Shown in pieces: positions 8,993 to 18,271 of a DNA stretch of 64,000 nt. The notes beneath the pieces were generated by a model. The model did not search any database and had not been told where the DNA came from. It saw only the letters and a program-made list of their open reading frames with translations. The DNA lies in contig JAJRWT010000027.1 of NCBI GenBank assembly GCA_024276675.1, positions 310,001-374,000 on the forward strand, read 5' to 3'. Source of the stretch: Myxococcota bacterium (GTDB lineage: Bacteria; Myxococcota_A; UBA796; JAFGLY01). The position numbers and the translations under genes were made by a program. Every line of letters starts with the position of its first letter. Within the stretch, counting starts at the first letter, position 1.

Positions 8993-9772
8993 TCACAGGC
9001 CCATTACGCTTCGCAGGGCATTGTTCATGCTGGAGAACTCGTCCCACAGGTAGCGCCATGAGTTGGTGTCCAGGAGATCGCCGCCGAAATACCGGGGAGG
9101 CCGCACAGGGGGATAGCCTTCCGGGAGTACTTCCAACTGCTTGCGCCGCTCTTCGATCCGATCACGCAGTTCTTTGAGCATGTTAATGATATCGCTGATG
9201 ATTTCAGGTAGTTCCTTGAGCAGTTCCCTGACTTCTTCCTGGTCGCAAGTGGCCATGAGGGCGTCCAGCCAATTTCCTGTGACGATGGATGTGGCTTCAC
9301 GGATTTCGCGGAAACTGCGGTTGATGATCTCGCGAGCGTTTCCCCATTCTTCCACTGTGAGGCTTTCCTTGGTGTGGAGAAGGGCCAGGACCCTCCGGAT
9401 CCGGAGTTCCGTGACGACGGACATGGCCCGGTAGAGACGCACGCAGTTCCGGGCACTGGCGATAGCCGGATGAGCAACATGCCACTTGAGTTTTCTCATG
9501 TGGCGATCGAGGAATTTCTGTATGCCATCGGTGATGTTCATCTCGGATTGAAAGGTGGTGACCGAGATGGTGGGTTCGCTGTGTAATTCGGATTTGTCGA
9601 CGAGAGTGTCGTCGGCCTTGGCAGACCTGGGGATGTTCAACCGTGCGAAGAACTCCTCGATACGTTCAGGGTCGTCTTCTTCAAGTACACCGCCCATGGT
9701 GTTCAGGAAAGCGGTTTCGTTCTTGGCGGCCTCGCGTATGAGTGAGGCGATGGTCTGCTGGTTTTCGGACAT
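8993..9772 (-). CDS. Hypothetical protein, helix-rich
   Basis: Start placed at MSENQQTIASLIREAAKNETAFL; charged coding-like composition; no family recognised. Confidence 0.6.
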   Translation of the reverse strand: MSENQQTIASLIREAAKNETAFLNTMGGVLEEDDPERIEEFFARLNIPRSAKADDTLVDKSELHSEPTISVTTFQSEMNITDGIQKFLDRHMRKLKWHVAHPAIASARNCVRLYRAMSVVTELRIRRVLALLHTKESLTVEEWGNAREIINRSFREIREATSIVTGNWLDALMATCDQEEVRELLKELPEIISDIINMLKELRDRIEERRKQLEVLPEGYPPVRPPRYFGGDLLDTNSWRYLWDEFSSMNNALRSVMGL

Positions 9773-10057
9773 AAAACAACTCCCGAAAAAAACGAGCGTG
9801 TGAAATCGGCAGGCGAAGTTGGGCCTGGAACCGGCTCCCTTGCATCGACCCGCCAAAAACAGATAAAAGTCTTGAACTCCCTGGAATCTATCTCCGAAAG
9901 AGCCAGGAAGCAAAGCCTCGCCGACAACGTGCTACCCCGCGGCCCTGGAAATTCCCCCTCATGAAACAGGCACATGGGCCCTCGACAATCTTTTCCGGGG
10001 AATGGGCGATGGCCAACGAAGAAAATGATGACGGAGCGTCGAAGCCGCTGTCGAGGC

Positions 10058-10306
10058 CTACCTGTCGAAGATCTTGTCCACGAGAGCGCGTATTTCAGCG
10101 ACGGTCAACGGGGGCTCACCGCGCAGTACGAACCCCCAGGAGACGTTGCCCAGGCAGCGATGAAGCACGTACCCACGAGGGTATCCCAGCCGCTTGAGCA
10201 ATGAAGCGCGACTGCTGATGTCGTGGATGTACACGGCGCGACGACTGGCGCCCTGCTTTTCGGAAAGCTGCGGAGGCAGGTCGGAGTGAATCCAGTCAAA
10301 TGGCAT
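10058..10306 (-). CDS. Small hypothetical protein (82 aa)
   Basis: MPFDWIHSDLPPQLSEKQGASRRAVYIHDISSRASLLKRLGYPRGYVLHRCLGNVSWGFVLRGEPPLTVAEIRALVDKIFDR; protein-like composition. Confidence 0.5.
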   Translation of the reverse strand: MPFDWIHSDLPPQLSEKQGASRRAVYIHDISSRASLLKRLGYPRGYVLHRCLGNVSWGFVLRGEPPLTVAEIRALVDKIFDR

Positions 10307-10502
10307 TGAACAACCCCAAACAAGTGGTCTGACGGTTGGGGATCTTCGCTCGAACAGAGCCCCCTGTCAACCTCTGCCGCTGAAAAGCATCTTGAATGCT
10401 GCTTCATTGGCCCGGAAAAAAATTTGCTGTCAATCGCGGGGGGTAGCAGTCGTAGCAGCGCTGCTGATAGTATGATGGCCTCGGCCAGGAATTGGGGGAA
10501 TA

Positions 10503-11558
10503 TTGAAAACAATCCGCCTGAGATTCGCGATGGGTGTGCTGCTGGGTGGCCTGCTTCTCCTGTGGTTCCTCTTTACCGTCCAATGGCCCGCTTTGTTTCT
10601 GGCCATGTCCGGCATCCACACTCCCGTCGCGGCCCTGGCAGCCCTGACGCTCGTACTGGAGTTCGGCATTCGCGCTCTACGCTGGCGTATAGTACTCAGG
10701 CCCGTGGTGCCGGACGCCAGCATCAGACTGCTCTTTTCAGCCACAGTGGTGGGAGCGGCGGCCAATACGCTCTTGCCCGCTAGAGCCGGTGACCTGGCTC
10801 GCCCACTCCTGGTGGTTCGTCACACCGGTGCAAGACTGGCCACCCTGCTGGCCACCAACCTGGTGGAGCGCGTCTTTGATCTCGTCGGCCTGCTCTTCGT
10901 GTTCCTCTTGATGCTCTCGGTACTGCCCCCTTCCCAGGGTCCTGAAGGCGAATTGGTAAACAACCTCAGACTCTACGGGCTCATGCTCGGGGGCGTAGGC
11001 GTGCTGGGCATGGCGGTTCTGGCCGCCATGGCTGTACGGCATTCGGCTATCCGCCACAGGTTGGCACTTCTGGCCCAGCGACTTCCCGAATCCATGCGCC
11101 AACCGATCCTGCGACTCCTGGACGGCCTCGTGGACGGCATCCTTGCCATGAGGAACGGCAGGGATGTTGCCCTTGCCATATTCTTCAGTCTGCTCCTCTG
11201 GTCCAACGGCGTGTTTGCCATCTGGCTCCTCTTCCAGGCCTTCTCCCTGGACCTGCCCCTCGGGGCAGCGTGCTTCACAGCCGTGGCTATCGCCCTCACC
11301 GTTGTCTTGCCCCAGGCGCCAGGCTTCGTGGGCGTGTTTCACGTCGCCATCGAAAAGACGCTCGTCTTGTGGGGGCTGGATGTGGCACCGGCAAAGGCCT
11401 TCGCCATCGTTTTCTGGGGAATCAGCTTCATCCCGATAACAGCCATCGGTATCATGTCCATGTGGAGAGAAGGCCTGTCGCTGAGCGGAGTCCTCTCACC
11501 AGGCGCAGGCACAAAAAAAAACCAGCCCGGGATTTCGCCGGCTCACTCCGATTCGTGA
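10503..11558 (+). CDS. Multi-pass membrane protein of the lysylphosphatidylglycerol synthase TM / UPF0104 flippase-like family
   Basis: ALRWRIVLRP...VGAAANTLLPARAGDLARPLLVVRHTGARLATLLATNLVERVFDL and many hydrophobic helices; TTG start at 10503, alternative ATG at 10530. Confidence 0.78.
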   Translation: MKTIRLRFAMGVLLGGLLLLWFLFTVQWPALFLAMSGIHTPVAALAALTLVLEFGIRALRWRIVLRPVVPDASIRLLFSATVVGAAANTLLPARAGDLARPLLVVRHTGARLATLLATNLVERVFDLVGLLFVFLLMLSVLPPSQGPEGELVNNLRLYGLMLGGVGVLGMAVLAAMAVRHSAIRHRLALLAQRLPESMRQPILRLLDGLVDGILAMRNGRDVALAIFFSLLLWSNGVFAIWLLFQAFSLDLPLGAACFTAVAIALTVVLPQAPGFVGVFHVAIEKTLVLWGLDVAPAKAFAIVFWGISFIPITAIGIMSMWREGLSLSGVLSPGAGTKKNQPGISPAHSDS

Positions 11559-11602
11559 GCGTGGGTGGGCACACAGCGACGAAACAAGGTACACTGCACC
11601 GG

Positions 11603-14464
11603 ATGTCCCGGGAGGCTGAGTTGTCGTATCTCACCAGGTTCTGCTGCCTTCTCACTACACTGCTGGTGGCACTGTCCAGCCCCGCTTCAGCCGAGGTCCT
11701 GCTCTTGCCGTCAGGCCCCATCGTTGCCGATGGGCGAACACCCACAACCGTCTTCATCCAGGTGACCGATCCCGTCGAAGGGGAGCGCTTCAGGGTGCGT
11801 CCCTCCAGGGGAAAGAGCAGCGGCGTCTCGGTACGGGAAAACGGCCTGCTGGGTTTCACCTACGTGCCACCCAGGATCTGCTCACCCACCTCAGTGGAAC
11901 TGAAGGTCCAGAGGCGTGGCGTCTCCCGCCAGGACGAGTCCCTGTACCTGGACCTGGTCCCTCCCTTCGACGGCCAACTGGGCATCTCCTTCCAGCCGGC
12001 CGTCCTGCGCGGCGGTGATTCATCCGCCACCATTCATGTGCTGCCATCCTGCCAGACTCCGCAGGAACCCGCCCTGCGCACTTTCCTCCTGGCTGCCAGC
12101 GCTGGAACCGTCGACCCCGCCGTGCCCGCCGAGGACGGAACCTGGATAGCTCGCTACACCCCCCCCTCCGATCTGGACAGCTCTCGAACGGTAATCATCA
12201 CAGCCGCCGATGCCGCGGCGCCGGATCGCATATACGGCTTCGCCACCCTGCCAATCCTGCAGACACGCTCCATCTCTCTCCAGGCAGAACCCGACGCCAC
12301 GGCGACTCTCAGCGTCGGGGATCGCAGTTATGGGCCCAGAAAGGTCTCCCCAGCCGGGACAGTCGCATTCCAGGTAGAAATCGACCCGGCCTCGCCCCAG
12401 GGCCTGCTCCAGGTGGTACCCACCACCGGCGATGCCACGAGCGCCTCGGTGGACCTGCCACTTCCCGACTACCCAGGGCTGGCCTTCCTCCCACTGCCTC
12501 CACGACTTCCCGCCAATCCCGATCTTGCCCCCTTCCCCGTCAGGATCGTCGTCACCGACGCTGCCGGCAGACCCGCCAGCGGTCTCTCCCCCACAATCAC
12601 CGCCAGTGTCGGTGAGATCACCAGTCCGGCCTACGGAGGCGCTGCCGGCATCTACGCGGCCAGCTTCACGCCCCCCTCCAAGCCAGGAGAAGTCACCTTC
12701 ACCGCTACCTGGGACTCCGGCACGACCGAAACGACAATCTCACTGGTAAACCCGTTGCCTCGAATAGCCCTGGAGATCGACCCACCAGAAATCCCACGGG
12801 GAAAGCGTGACTTCCAGGTGAGCGCCAGGCTCGTGGATTCGCAGGGTGTCACACTTGACGACCCGGCTCCGGAGATCTCGGCCCAGGGAGCCTCCCTGCT
12901 CTCCAGGGCCAGGAAATCCGCCGATGGAACCTACACGGCCAGGTTCCGCATGCGTTCCTCGGCGAGCCAGGCAGTCGTGACCGCGTCACCCAAGCTGACC
13001 TATCAGGGTGGCTTCCCCTGTCGTGTTCTCATGTGGTCGCAGCAGAACACTGTCCCTACCGATGGCAGCACCAGCACCTCTCTACAGATGGCAGTGGTGG
13101 ACGAGTGGGGAATCCCCGTTCCCCAAAAGAAACTGGAACTGGAAGTACTCCGTGGCGACGCCAGCGTTCCCTCCACCATACTCACGGGTGCCAACGGCAT
13201 GGGTACCGCCGAGCTGGTTGCAGGCCAGCAACCCGGCCTGCTGGTTGTCCAGGCCAGGGTGGACGGACTCCACACGGAAATATCCCTGCTCCAGGCGCCA
13301 CCCCAACAGGCCATGCCTGGCGTGGAGACAGGCGGTGACGAAGAATCACTCCTGGCCTTGAATCAACTGAAGATGGCCAACCCGACAGCATCCGTCACCC
13401 GGGAAGACGGCTCGGAACCCGTGGGGCCACCAGCCACGGTCTCCATCACCTCCATCCCTCCATTCACGACTCCAGGCGCGGCCATCCTCGTAAACCTGAA
13501 AGTGTTGGACGCATCGGGCAGGCCCGTTCGGAGGCCGCGCCCATCCCTCGAGGCGTCCCTGGGTACGGTCGGTTCAATCTCAAGAGACGGCGACGGCAGC
13601 TACTCCATCACCGTACAGCTTCCGGCCGGGCAGGACGGTCCCGTCACTCTCACCTCGTCAGCGGGAGCCGTGACCCGAAGCCTCCAGCTCCCTACACTCT
13701 CCCAGGCCATGTCCGAAGGCGTGATGCAGGCATCCGACGAAGGCGGCCAGGCCACGCCCAGGATCTCGCGTCCCTCCAACCCGGACCAGGCATGGCTCCG
13801 CTTACGGGGGACCATGGCAGGAGTCGCCCACACCTACGAAATGACCTCGTCGGGCAACGCGGACGCCCCGGAAAAGGCAACCTTTGAAAACGGTGACCTG
13901 CTTGCCCTGCGCCCGGGAGGTGCTCCGGCCATCGGCTTCGGCGTGCTCCTGTCGCCAACTTCGCTCCCCATCGCCCTGGACGCGGATCTGCTGGCCTATT
14001 TCGAGGGGATCGCCGTCGGAGACGTCACCTACACCAACAACGGCTTCTCGTTCCAGGCCAGCCTGCGCTACATCCACCCCGTCTCGCGCTCCTTCTCGCT
14101 CCACGCCGCTGGCGGCTTCCAGAAGACCAATGCCCTCATTTTCCGCTATGGCGATGCAACCCGTTCCAGCGCCCAGCTCCTCCAGTATCCCCTGTCGGGC
14201 TTCCGCACGGCCCTGGGCGCCTCCTTCCAACGCGGCAGAGTCTGGTCGGAGCTGGAGTTGTTCCTGACCTACGTTCCACAGCCGCTCATCGGAGGCTTCG
14301 TCATCAAGGGTTCCTACGACATCACCGAAATGCTGGCGGGCTATCTCTCGTTCCAATCGGATTGGCGAAGCATGACCTTCGCCTTCGAAGAAACCAACGA
14401 AGAAGTCCACGTCTCCGACAACCAGCAACCGCTGATGGCGGGGCTCTCCGCCGTATTCAAGTAG
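11603..14464 (+). CDS. Large secreted Ig-like/invasin-like multidomain protein with C-terminal outer-membrane beta-barrel-like region
   Basis: Signal peptide MSREAELSYLTRFCCLLTTLLVALSSPASA; repeated Ig-like units (DAAGRPASGLSPTITASVGEI..., DEWGIPVPQKKLELEV..., DASGRPVRRPRPSLEASLGTV...); C-terminal amphipathic strands. Confidence 0.72.
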   Translation: MSREAELSYLTRFCCLLTTLLVALSSPASAEVLLLPSGPIVADGRTPTTVFIQVTDPVEGERFRVRPSRGKSSGVSVRENGLLGFTYVPPRICSPTSVELKVQRRGVSRQDESLYLDLVPPFDGQLGISFQPAVLRGGDSSATIHVLPSCQTPQEPALRTFLLAASAGTVDPAVPAEDGTWIARYTPPSDLDSSRTVIITAADAAAPDRIYGFATLPILQTRSISLQAEPDATATLSVGDRSYGPRKVSPAGTVAFQVEIDPASPQGLLQVVPTTGDATSASVDLPLPDYPGLAFLPLPPRLPANPDLAPFPVRIVVTDAAGRPASGLSPTITASVGEITSPAYGGAAGIYAASFTPPSKPGEVTFTATWDSGTTETTISLVNPLPRIALEIDPPEIPRGKRDFQVSARLVDSQGVTLDDPAPEISAQGASLLSRARKSADGTYTARFRMRSSASQAVVTASPKLTYQGGFPCRVLMWSQQNTVPTDGSTSTSLQMAVVDEWGIPVPQKKLELEVLRGDASVPSTILTGANGMGTAELVAGQQPGLLVVQARVDGLHTEISLLQAPPQQAMPGVETGGDEESLLALNQLKMANPTASVTREDGSEPVGPPATVSITSIPPFTTPGAAILVNLKVLDASGRPVRRPRPSLEASLGTVGSISRDGDGSYSITVQLPAGQDGPVTLTSSAGAVTRSLQLPTLSQAMSEGVMQASDEGGQATPRISRPSNPDQAWLRLRGTMAGVAHTYEMTSSGNADAPEKATFENGDLLALRPGGAPAIGFGVLLSPTSLPIALDADLLAYFEGIAVGDVTYTNNGFSFQASLRYIHPVSRSFSLHAAGGFQKTNALIFRYGDATRSSAQLLQYPLSGFRTALGASFQRGRVWSELELFLTYVPQPLIGGFVIKGSYDITEMLAGYLSFQSDWRSMTFAFEETNEEVHVSDNQQPLMAGLSAVFK

Positions 14465-14652
14465 CGTCGGCTTTCGAGCCCCGGCAGCTCCAGATCCGGC
14501 CGTGGGGACTCATTGCAGACACCAGGGCTTGCAGGGTTTTCCGTGTTGGGACGGGGTAGCTTACACTGGGGCCGGTTCCGCCACGAAGGCCCCGGAGATG
14601 TGGCACTGTACACGTATCCCACCTTCCCCACCCCTGCGCGAGATCGCCCGCC

Positions 14653-14865
14653 ATGCCATTCGTCCACCTGCCCGGAAAGAAGGGTCTCTACTACTTCCCC
14701 GGGAAACAACCCCGGTACCGGAAGCATCCCTGCAGCGATTGCTTCTCTTGCGGCCACTGTAGTGACGAACGATGCACGCTGTGCCTTGCAGCCACATCCC
14801 GTGAACCTGGCGGAAAACAGTGCCATGGCAGCGCGCGCAGGTCGGACGACCATGGGCAGGACTGA
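14653..14865 (+). CDS. Small cysteine-rich protein
   Basis: MPFVHLPGKKGLYYFPGKQPRYRKHPCSDCFSCGHCSDERCTLCLAATS...; regular CxxCxxCxxCxxxxCxxC pattern. Confidence 0.55.
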   Translation: MPFVHLPGKKGLYYFPGKQPRYRKHPCSDCFSCGHCSDERCTLCLAATSREPGGKQCHGSARRSDDHGQD

Positions 14866-14961
14866 TGCTGCTCCTGGGGCACCTTTTTGCCAGCCCTGTC
14901 TCGCTCATGGCACGCCGCCCTGGGCAGCCACGATCCGCCCTGTCATTTTGGGTTCTTGCCT

Positions 14962-16014
14962 TCAGGGGAGCTTGCCCGTGACGTCCAACACGTGGAGTTG
15001 CCGCCAGTCGCTGGAGGCAGTTGGAAGCGCAGTGAAGGCAGCGAATACGCGCCCGTCACCAAGCTGCACCAGGTCGGGTTCGCCGCAAGCCACGAGTCCA
15101 GTGGGGATCTCCACGGTTGTTCCGCTGGCCAGCGTGGTTACCATCAAGCGATCCGCCAGTTCGGGATCGGAGAGCGTGTAGGCGACGGATCGTTGGTCGG
15201 GTGTGATGGCGGGGTTGGCCCTCATGGGCAGCCGTATGTCCCGTGCGAGGATTCGCCGGTCGCCTCCGCCCACGGTGGTGACCGCTATGTCCCAGTGGCC
15301 CTCGCCCCTTTCATTGGTGAAGTAGACCACCTGATCCCCAACCCACACAGGCCTGCTCTGATCACCGTTGCCGCTCCTGAGGGTCTCGGCATCGCCCCCG
15401 TTCCGCCATAGAAACAGGTCTTCACTGCCGCTGTTCTTGCGGGAAAAGGCCAGGAGGCTGGCGTCGGGCGAGAACTCCGGCGATGCCTCGGCCCATGGAC
15501 TGGTGATGGTACCCCGCACCTGGTTGTCGGACTGCTCCCATATGTAGATATCGCCGTTTCCAGTGGTGTCGGAGACGAAGGCCAAGGAACGGCCATCGGG
15601 TGAGAGAGCGGGCCAGGTGAGATCCCCCTGGATCTGTGACACGGGCAGAAGTTCGGCCGCCGACTGGCCCCCGGGCGACATGAAGTACAGACGCTGGGTT
15701 CCCCCCGCGTTGGAGCCTTCGAAGATGACATGCCCCTCGGGATGCCAGACGGGACCGGTCACCACGCTTCCACGGCTGGAGAAGCTGCTGGTGGCTCCGG
15801 GTATGACCACCTTTACGGGCACGGAGGCGACACCCCCGTTCACCCGGGCCAGGTAGAGATCCACAGCGTCGCCGTAGCGGTTCAGTTCAAAGGCTATCCA
15901 TGTCCCACCGGGAGCCCACTGGGGGTTGTATACGTGGCCTTCTTCAGCGATGTAGACCTGCCCGGCCTGGACAACCCCAAGATCAAGTGTGAAGAGGAAG
16001 GCAAACAACGACAT
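14962..16014 (-). CDS. Secreted TolB/PD40-type beta-propeller protein
   Basis: Signal MSLFAFLFTLDLGVVQAG; repeated blades (NPQWAPGGTWIAFELN, WPALSPDGRSLAFVSDTTGNGDIYIW, SPEFSPDASLLAFSRKNSGSEDLFLW). ATGA overlap with the upstream gene. Confidence 0.82.
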   Translation of the reverse strand: MSLFAFLFTLDLGVVQAGQVYIAEEGHVYNPQWAPGGTWIAFELNRYGDAVDLYLARVNGGVASVPVKVVIPGATSSFSSRGSVVTGPVWHPEGHVIFEGSNAGGTQRLYFMSPGGQSAAELLPVSQIQGDLTWPALSPDGRSLAFVSDTTGNGDIYIWEQSDNQVRGTITSPWAEASPEFSPDASLLAFSRKNSGSEDLFLWRNGGDAETLRSGNGDQSRPVWVGDQVVYFTNERGEGHWDIAVTTVGGGDRRILARDIRLPMRANPAITPDQRSVAYTLSDPELADRLMVTTLASGTTVEIPTGLVACGEPDLVQLGDGRVFAAFTALPTASSDWRQLHVLDVTGKLP

Positions 16015-17261
16015 CAATCCCTCCGAGAGGTGGCGGGCAGCATGGCAAACCCTACCTGCCCCCAGTTGTACCAACGCGAAGTGTCTGTCTGGACTCCCGC
16101 CTGGAACGAGAGCCCTGCCCGCAGCCCAGCCAGGTCCACCAGGTCGTAGGTGGCTTCGAAGGCAACCCCGCCGGCCCGCGGCCCACCGGTGTAGTACACG
16201 ACGCACTGCTGCCCTGCCGCCCCATCCTGCCCACAGCCGTCCCGGAGCGTGGAGACGCTGCCGCTGAAGGTCGCGACGTACAACGGGCCCGCCGCGAGGC
16301 CCAGGGCACCAGCCCTCAAAGCCAGCCCCGACCAAAGGTAACCCGAGTGCATCTGCGTGGCGGAGTCGTCGAACGGCAGCACCGTGCCGTCCTGCTGCAA
16401 GTCCAGGCTCCAACCCTGGAGTTCGTATGCCTCGACGACCGCTGGGTCGTTGGATGGGCGCTGCCCGAACACGCCCTGGTATCCAACCTGTGCCAGGAGC
16501 CCCAGGCCCGGTGACAGCCCCACTTCCAGTCCCACGGCAATCCTTGGCCCAAGGCCGCTGAATGAGCCGGGTTCAGCGTCCATGGTCGATCCAGGTCCCG
16601 CCCCGGTGTAGGCCATACCGCCGCTCATTCTTATTCCCGAATAGGCCAGGGAGAGGCCACGTTTCCGCACCTGTCCGGCTTCGCGGAGCGCCAGCGGGGC
16701 CGAGGCAGCTCCTGGCTCCACGAGCAGGCTTTCGGACCCGAATTCGTAGACACCGGCCGGCAGGAGTCCATCGTAGCGGCCAGTGGCGGCGACCAACTGG
16801 CTGGCCTTCTGTATGGCAGCCCGCTGGTCCGGGGCAAAGGGCATTTTTCTGGGTATTATCTGTGGAGCCGAGTCCAGTTGGGAGAGCAAAGAGACCGTGC
16901 CATAGTTGGCGTCAATGTTGGCAAGCCAGTCGATGGCGCTTCGAACTTCGGAAGGAGATCCACATTTGACCGCGGCATTGAGCCGCGAGTACGTGGCGTT
17001 CACGTCTCCAAGGGCACGAGCGGCCTGGGCACCCAGGTAATGTTCCTCGAAAGTGGGAGCGTCACCGTTTCGGGCCGCCAGCTCCAGAAGCCCCCTGTAG
17101 GCGGCTTCTACTCCATTCCAGGCGTTACGCCTGGCAAGCCGGCGCATTTCTTCGGTGAGCCGCACATGCTCGGCCAAGTCCACGTCCTGGCCCATGGCCG
17201 GCGTGGCCTGCAGCAGCAACAGAGCCAAGACCACCATCGCCCAGGTGAAAGACAGGTTCAT
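16014..17261 (-). CDS. Secreted hypothetical protein
   Basis: Signal MNLSFTWAMVVLALLLLQATPAMGQ; continuous ORF overlapping both neighbours by a few nt. Confidence 0.7.
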   Translation of the reverse strand: MNLSFTWAMVVLALLLLQATPAMGQDVDLAEHVRLTEEMRRLARRNAWNGVEAAYRGLLELAARNGDAPTFEEHYLGAQAARALGDVNATYSRLNAAVKCGSPSEVRSAIDWLANIDANYGTVSLLSQLDSAPQIIPRKMPFAPDQRAAIQKASQLVAATGRYDGLLPAGVYEFGSESLLVEPGAASAPLALREAGQVRKRGLSLAYSGIRMSGGMAYTGAGPGSTMDAEPGSFSGLGPRIAVGLEVGLSPGLGLLAQVGYQGVFGQRPSNDPAVVEAYELQGWSLDLQQDGTVLPFDDSATQMHSGYLWSGLALRAGALGLAAGPLYVATFSGSVSTLRDGCGQDGAAGQQCVVYYTGGPRAGGVAFEATYDLVDLAGLRAGLSFQAGVQTDTSRWYNWGQVGFAMLPATSRRD

Positions 17262-18271
17262 GGCTCACCTCTTTGGGTTGGACGGGAAGAGGAAGAAAAC
17301 GGTGCCTTGGCAAGGCAGTGGGTCTGTTCGCGGGAGAAGTGGCAGGCCACGAGGTGTTGCGGCTGGTCCACGACTTGCAGACGCGGCATCTGTTCCTGGC
17401 AGATGCGGGGCCTGCCCATGCCAACACGCAGCGAACAATCCGGGTGGAAGGGGCAGCCCGAGTCCGCCAGCATCTCGCCCGGGAGGGGGTGCGCCCAGGG
17501 GTCGAACAGCAGACGGGAATAGGGATGGATGGGTCCGGCCCCGTTGGAATAGAAAGTCTCGATGAGCCAACCGTCCAGCATGATGGCAACGCGGCTGCAC
17601 CATTCCTTGACTGCCTCCATGTCGTGGGTGACCAGCACGCAGGTGGCGCCCGCGGGCAGGTTGCCCAGGAGGTCTTCCAATACTTCCCGGCGCCTTTTGG
17701 GATCCAGTCCACTGCTGGGTTCATCGGCGATCACCAGCCGCGGACGAAGGGCCAACACCCTCGCCAGGGTCACACGCCTCTGCTCGCCTCCCGAAAGCTG
17801 GCGAGCCAGGGAATCGCCAATCTGGTCGAGACCGAGATGTTCAAGGATGCACCGTGCCTCTCGCCGAGCCTGGTCCCTGTCCAACCCGGCGAGCACGCGC
17901 AGGGTTTCCACGACATGTTCCAGCACCGTCTGTTGCGGATCCAGCGCCGACATGGAATCCTGGGGGACGTACTGGTAGTGTACTCGTTCTGGATAGCGCT
18001 CCGATTCCGGCAGATGGTCCCAACGGCGACCTTCGATGAACACCTGGCCGGCGCTGGGCTCCTCCAACCCCAGCACCAGGCGGGAGAGCGTGGTCTTGCC
18101 GGACCCAGATTGCCCCGCCAGCCCCAGGATGTCGCCCCGCTCCAGGACCATGTCCAGGGCCCTGACGGCGTTGACGGTTCTCCGGCGGCTCCAGGGCCAT
18201 TGACCTCGTGTGCTGAACACCTTGGCCACTCCACGGAGTTCCACCACCGGCGACGACGAAACGGGATTCAT
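17258..18271 (-). CDS. Peptide/Opp-type ABC transporter ATP-binding protein (OppF-like)
   Basis: GLAGQSGSGKTTLSRLVLGLEEP, LSGGEQRRVTLARVLALRPRLVIADEPSSGLD; C-terminal CPFHPDCSLRVG oligopeptide-ABC tail. Confidence 0.93.
   Translation of the reverse strand: MNPVSSSPVVELRGVAKVFSTRGQWPWSRRRTVNAVRALDMVLERGDILGLAGQSGSGKTTLSRLVLGLEEPSAGQVFIEGRRWDHLPESERYPERVHYQYVPQDSMSALDPQQTVLEHVVETLRVLAGLDRDQARREARCILEHLGLDQIGDSLARQLSGGEQRRVTLARVLALRPRLVIADEPSSGLDPKRRREVLEDLLGNLPAGATCVLVTHDMEAVKEWCSRVAIMLDGWLIETFYSNGAGPIHPYSRLLFDPWAHPLPGEMLADSGCPFHPDCSLRVGMGRPRICQEQMPRLQVVDQPQHLVACHFSREQTHCLAKAPFSSSSRPTQRGEP

Noticed and set aside
8870-9000. Possible cobalamin riboswitch upstream of the TonB-dependent receptor
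   Set aside because: Looked for the conserved B12-box/GCC-ACTG pattern on the minus strand and did not find it; substrate of the receptor remains unknown.
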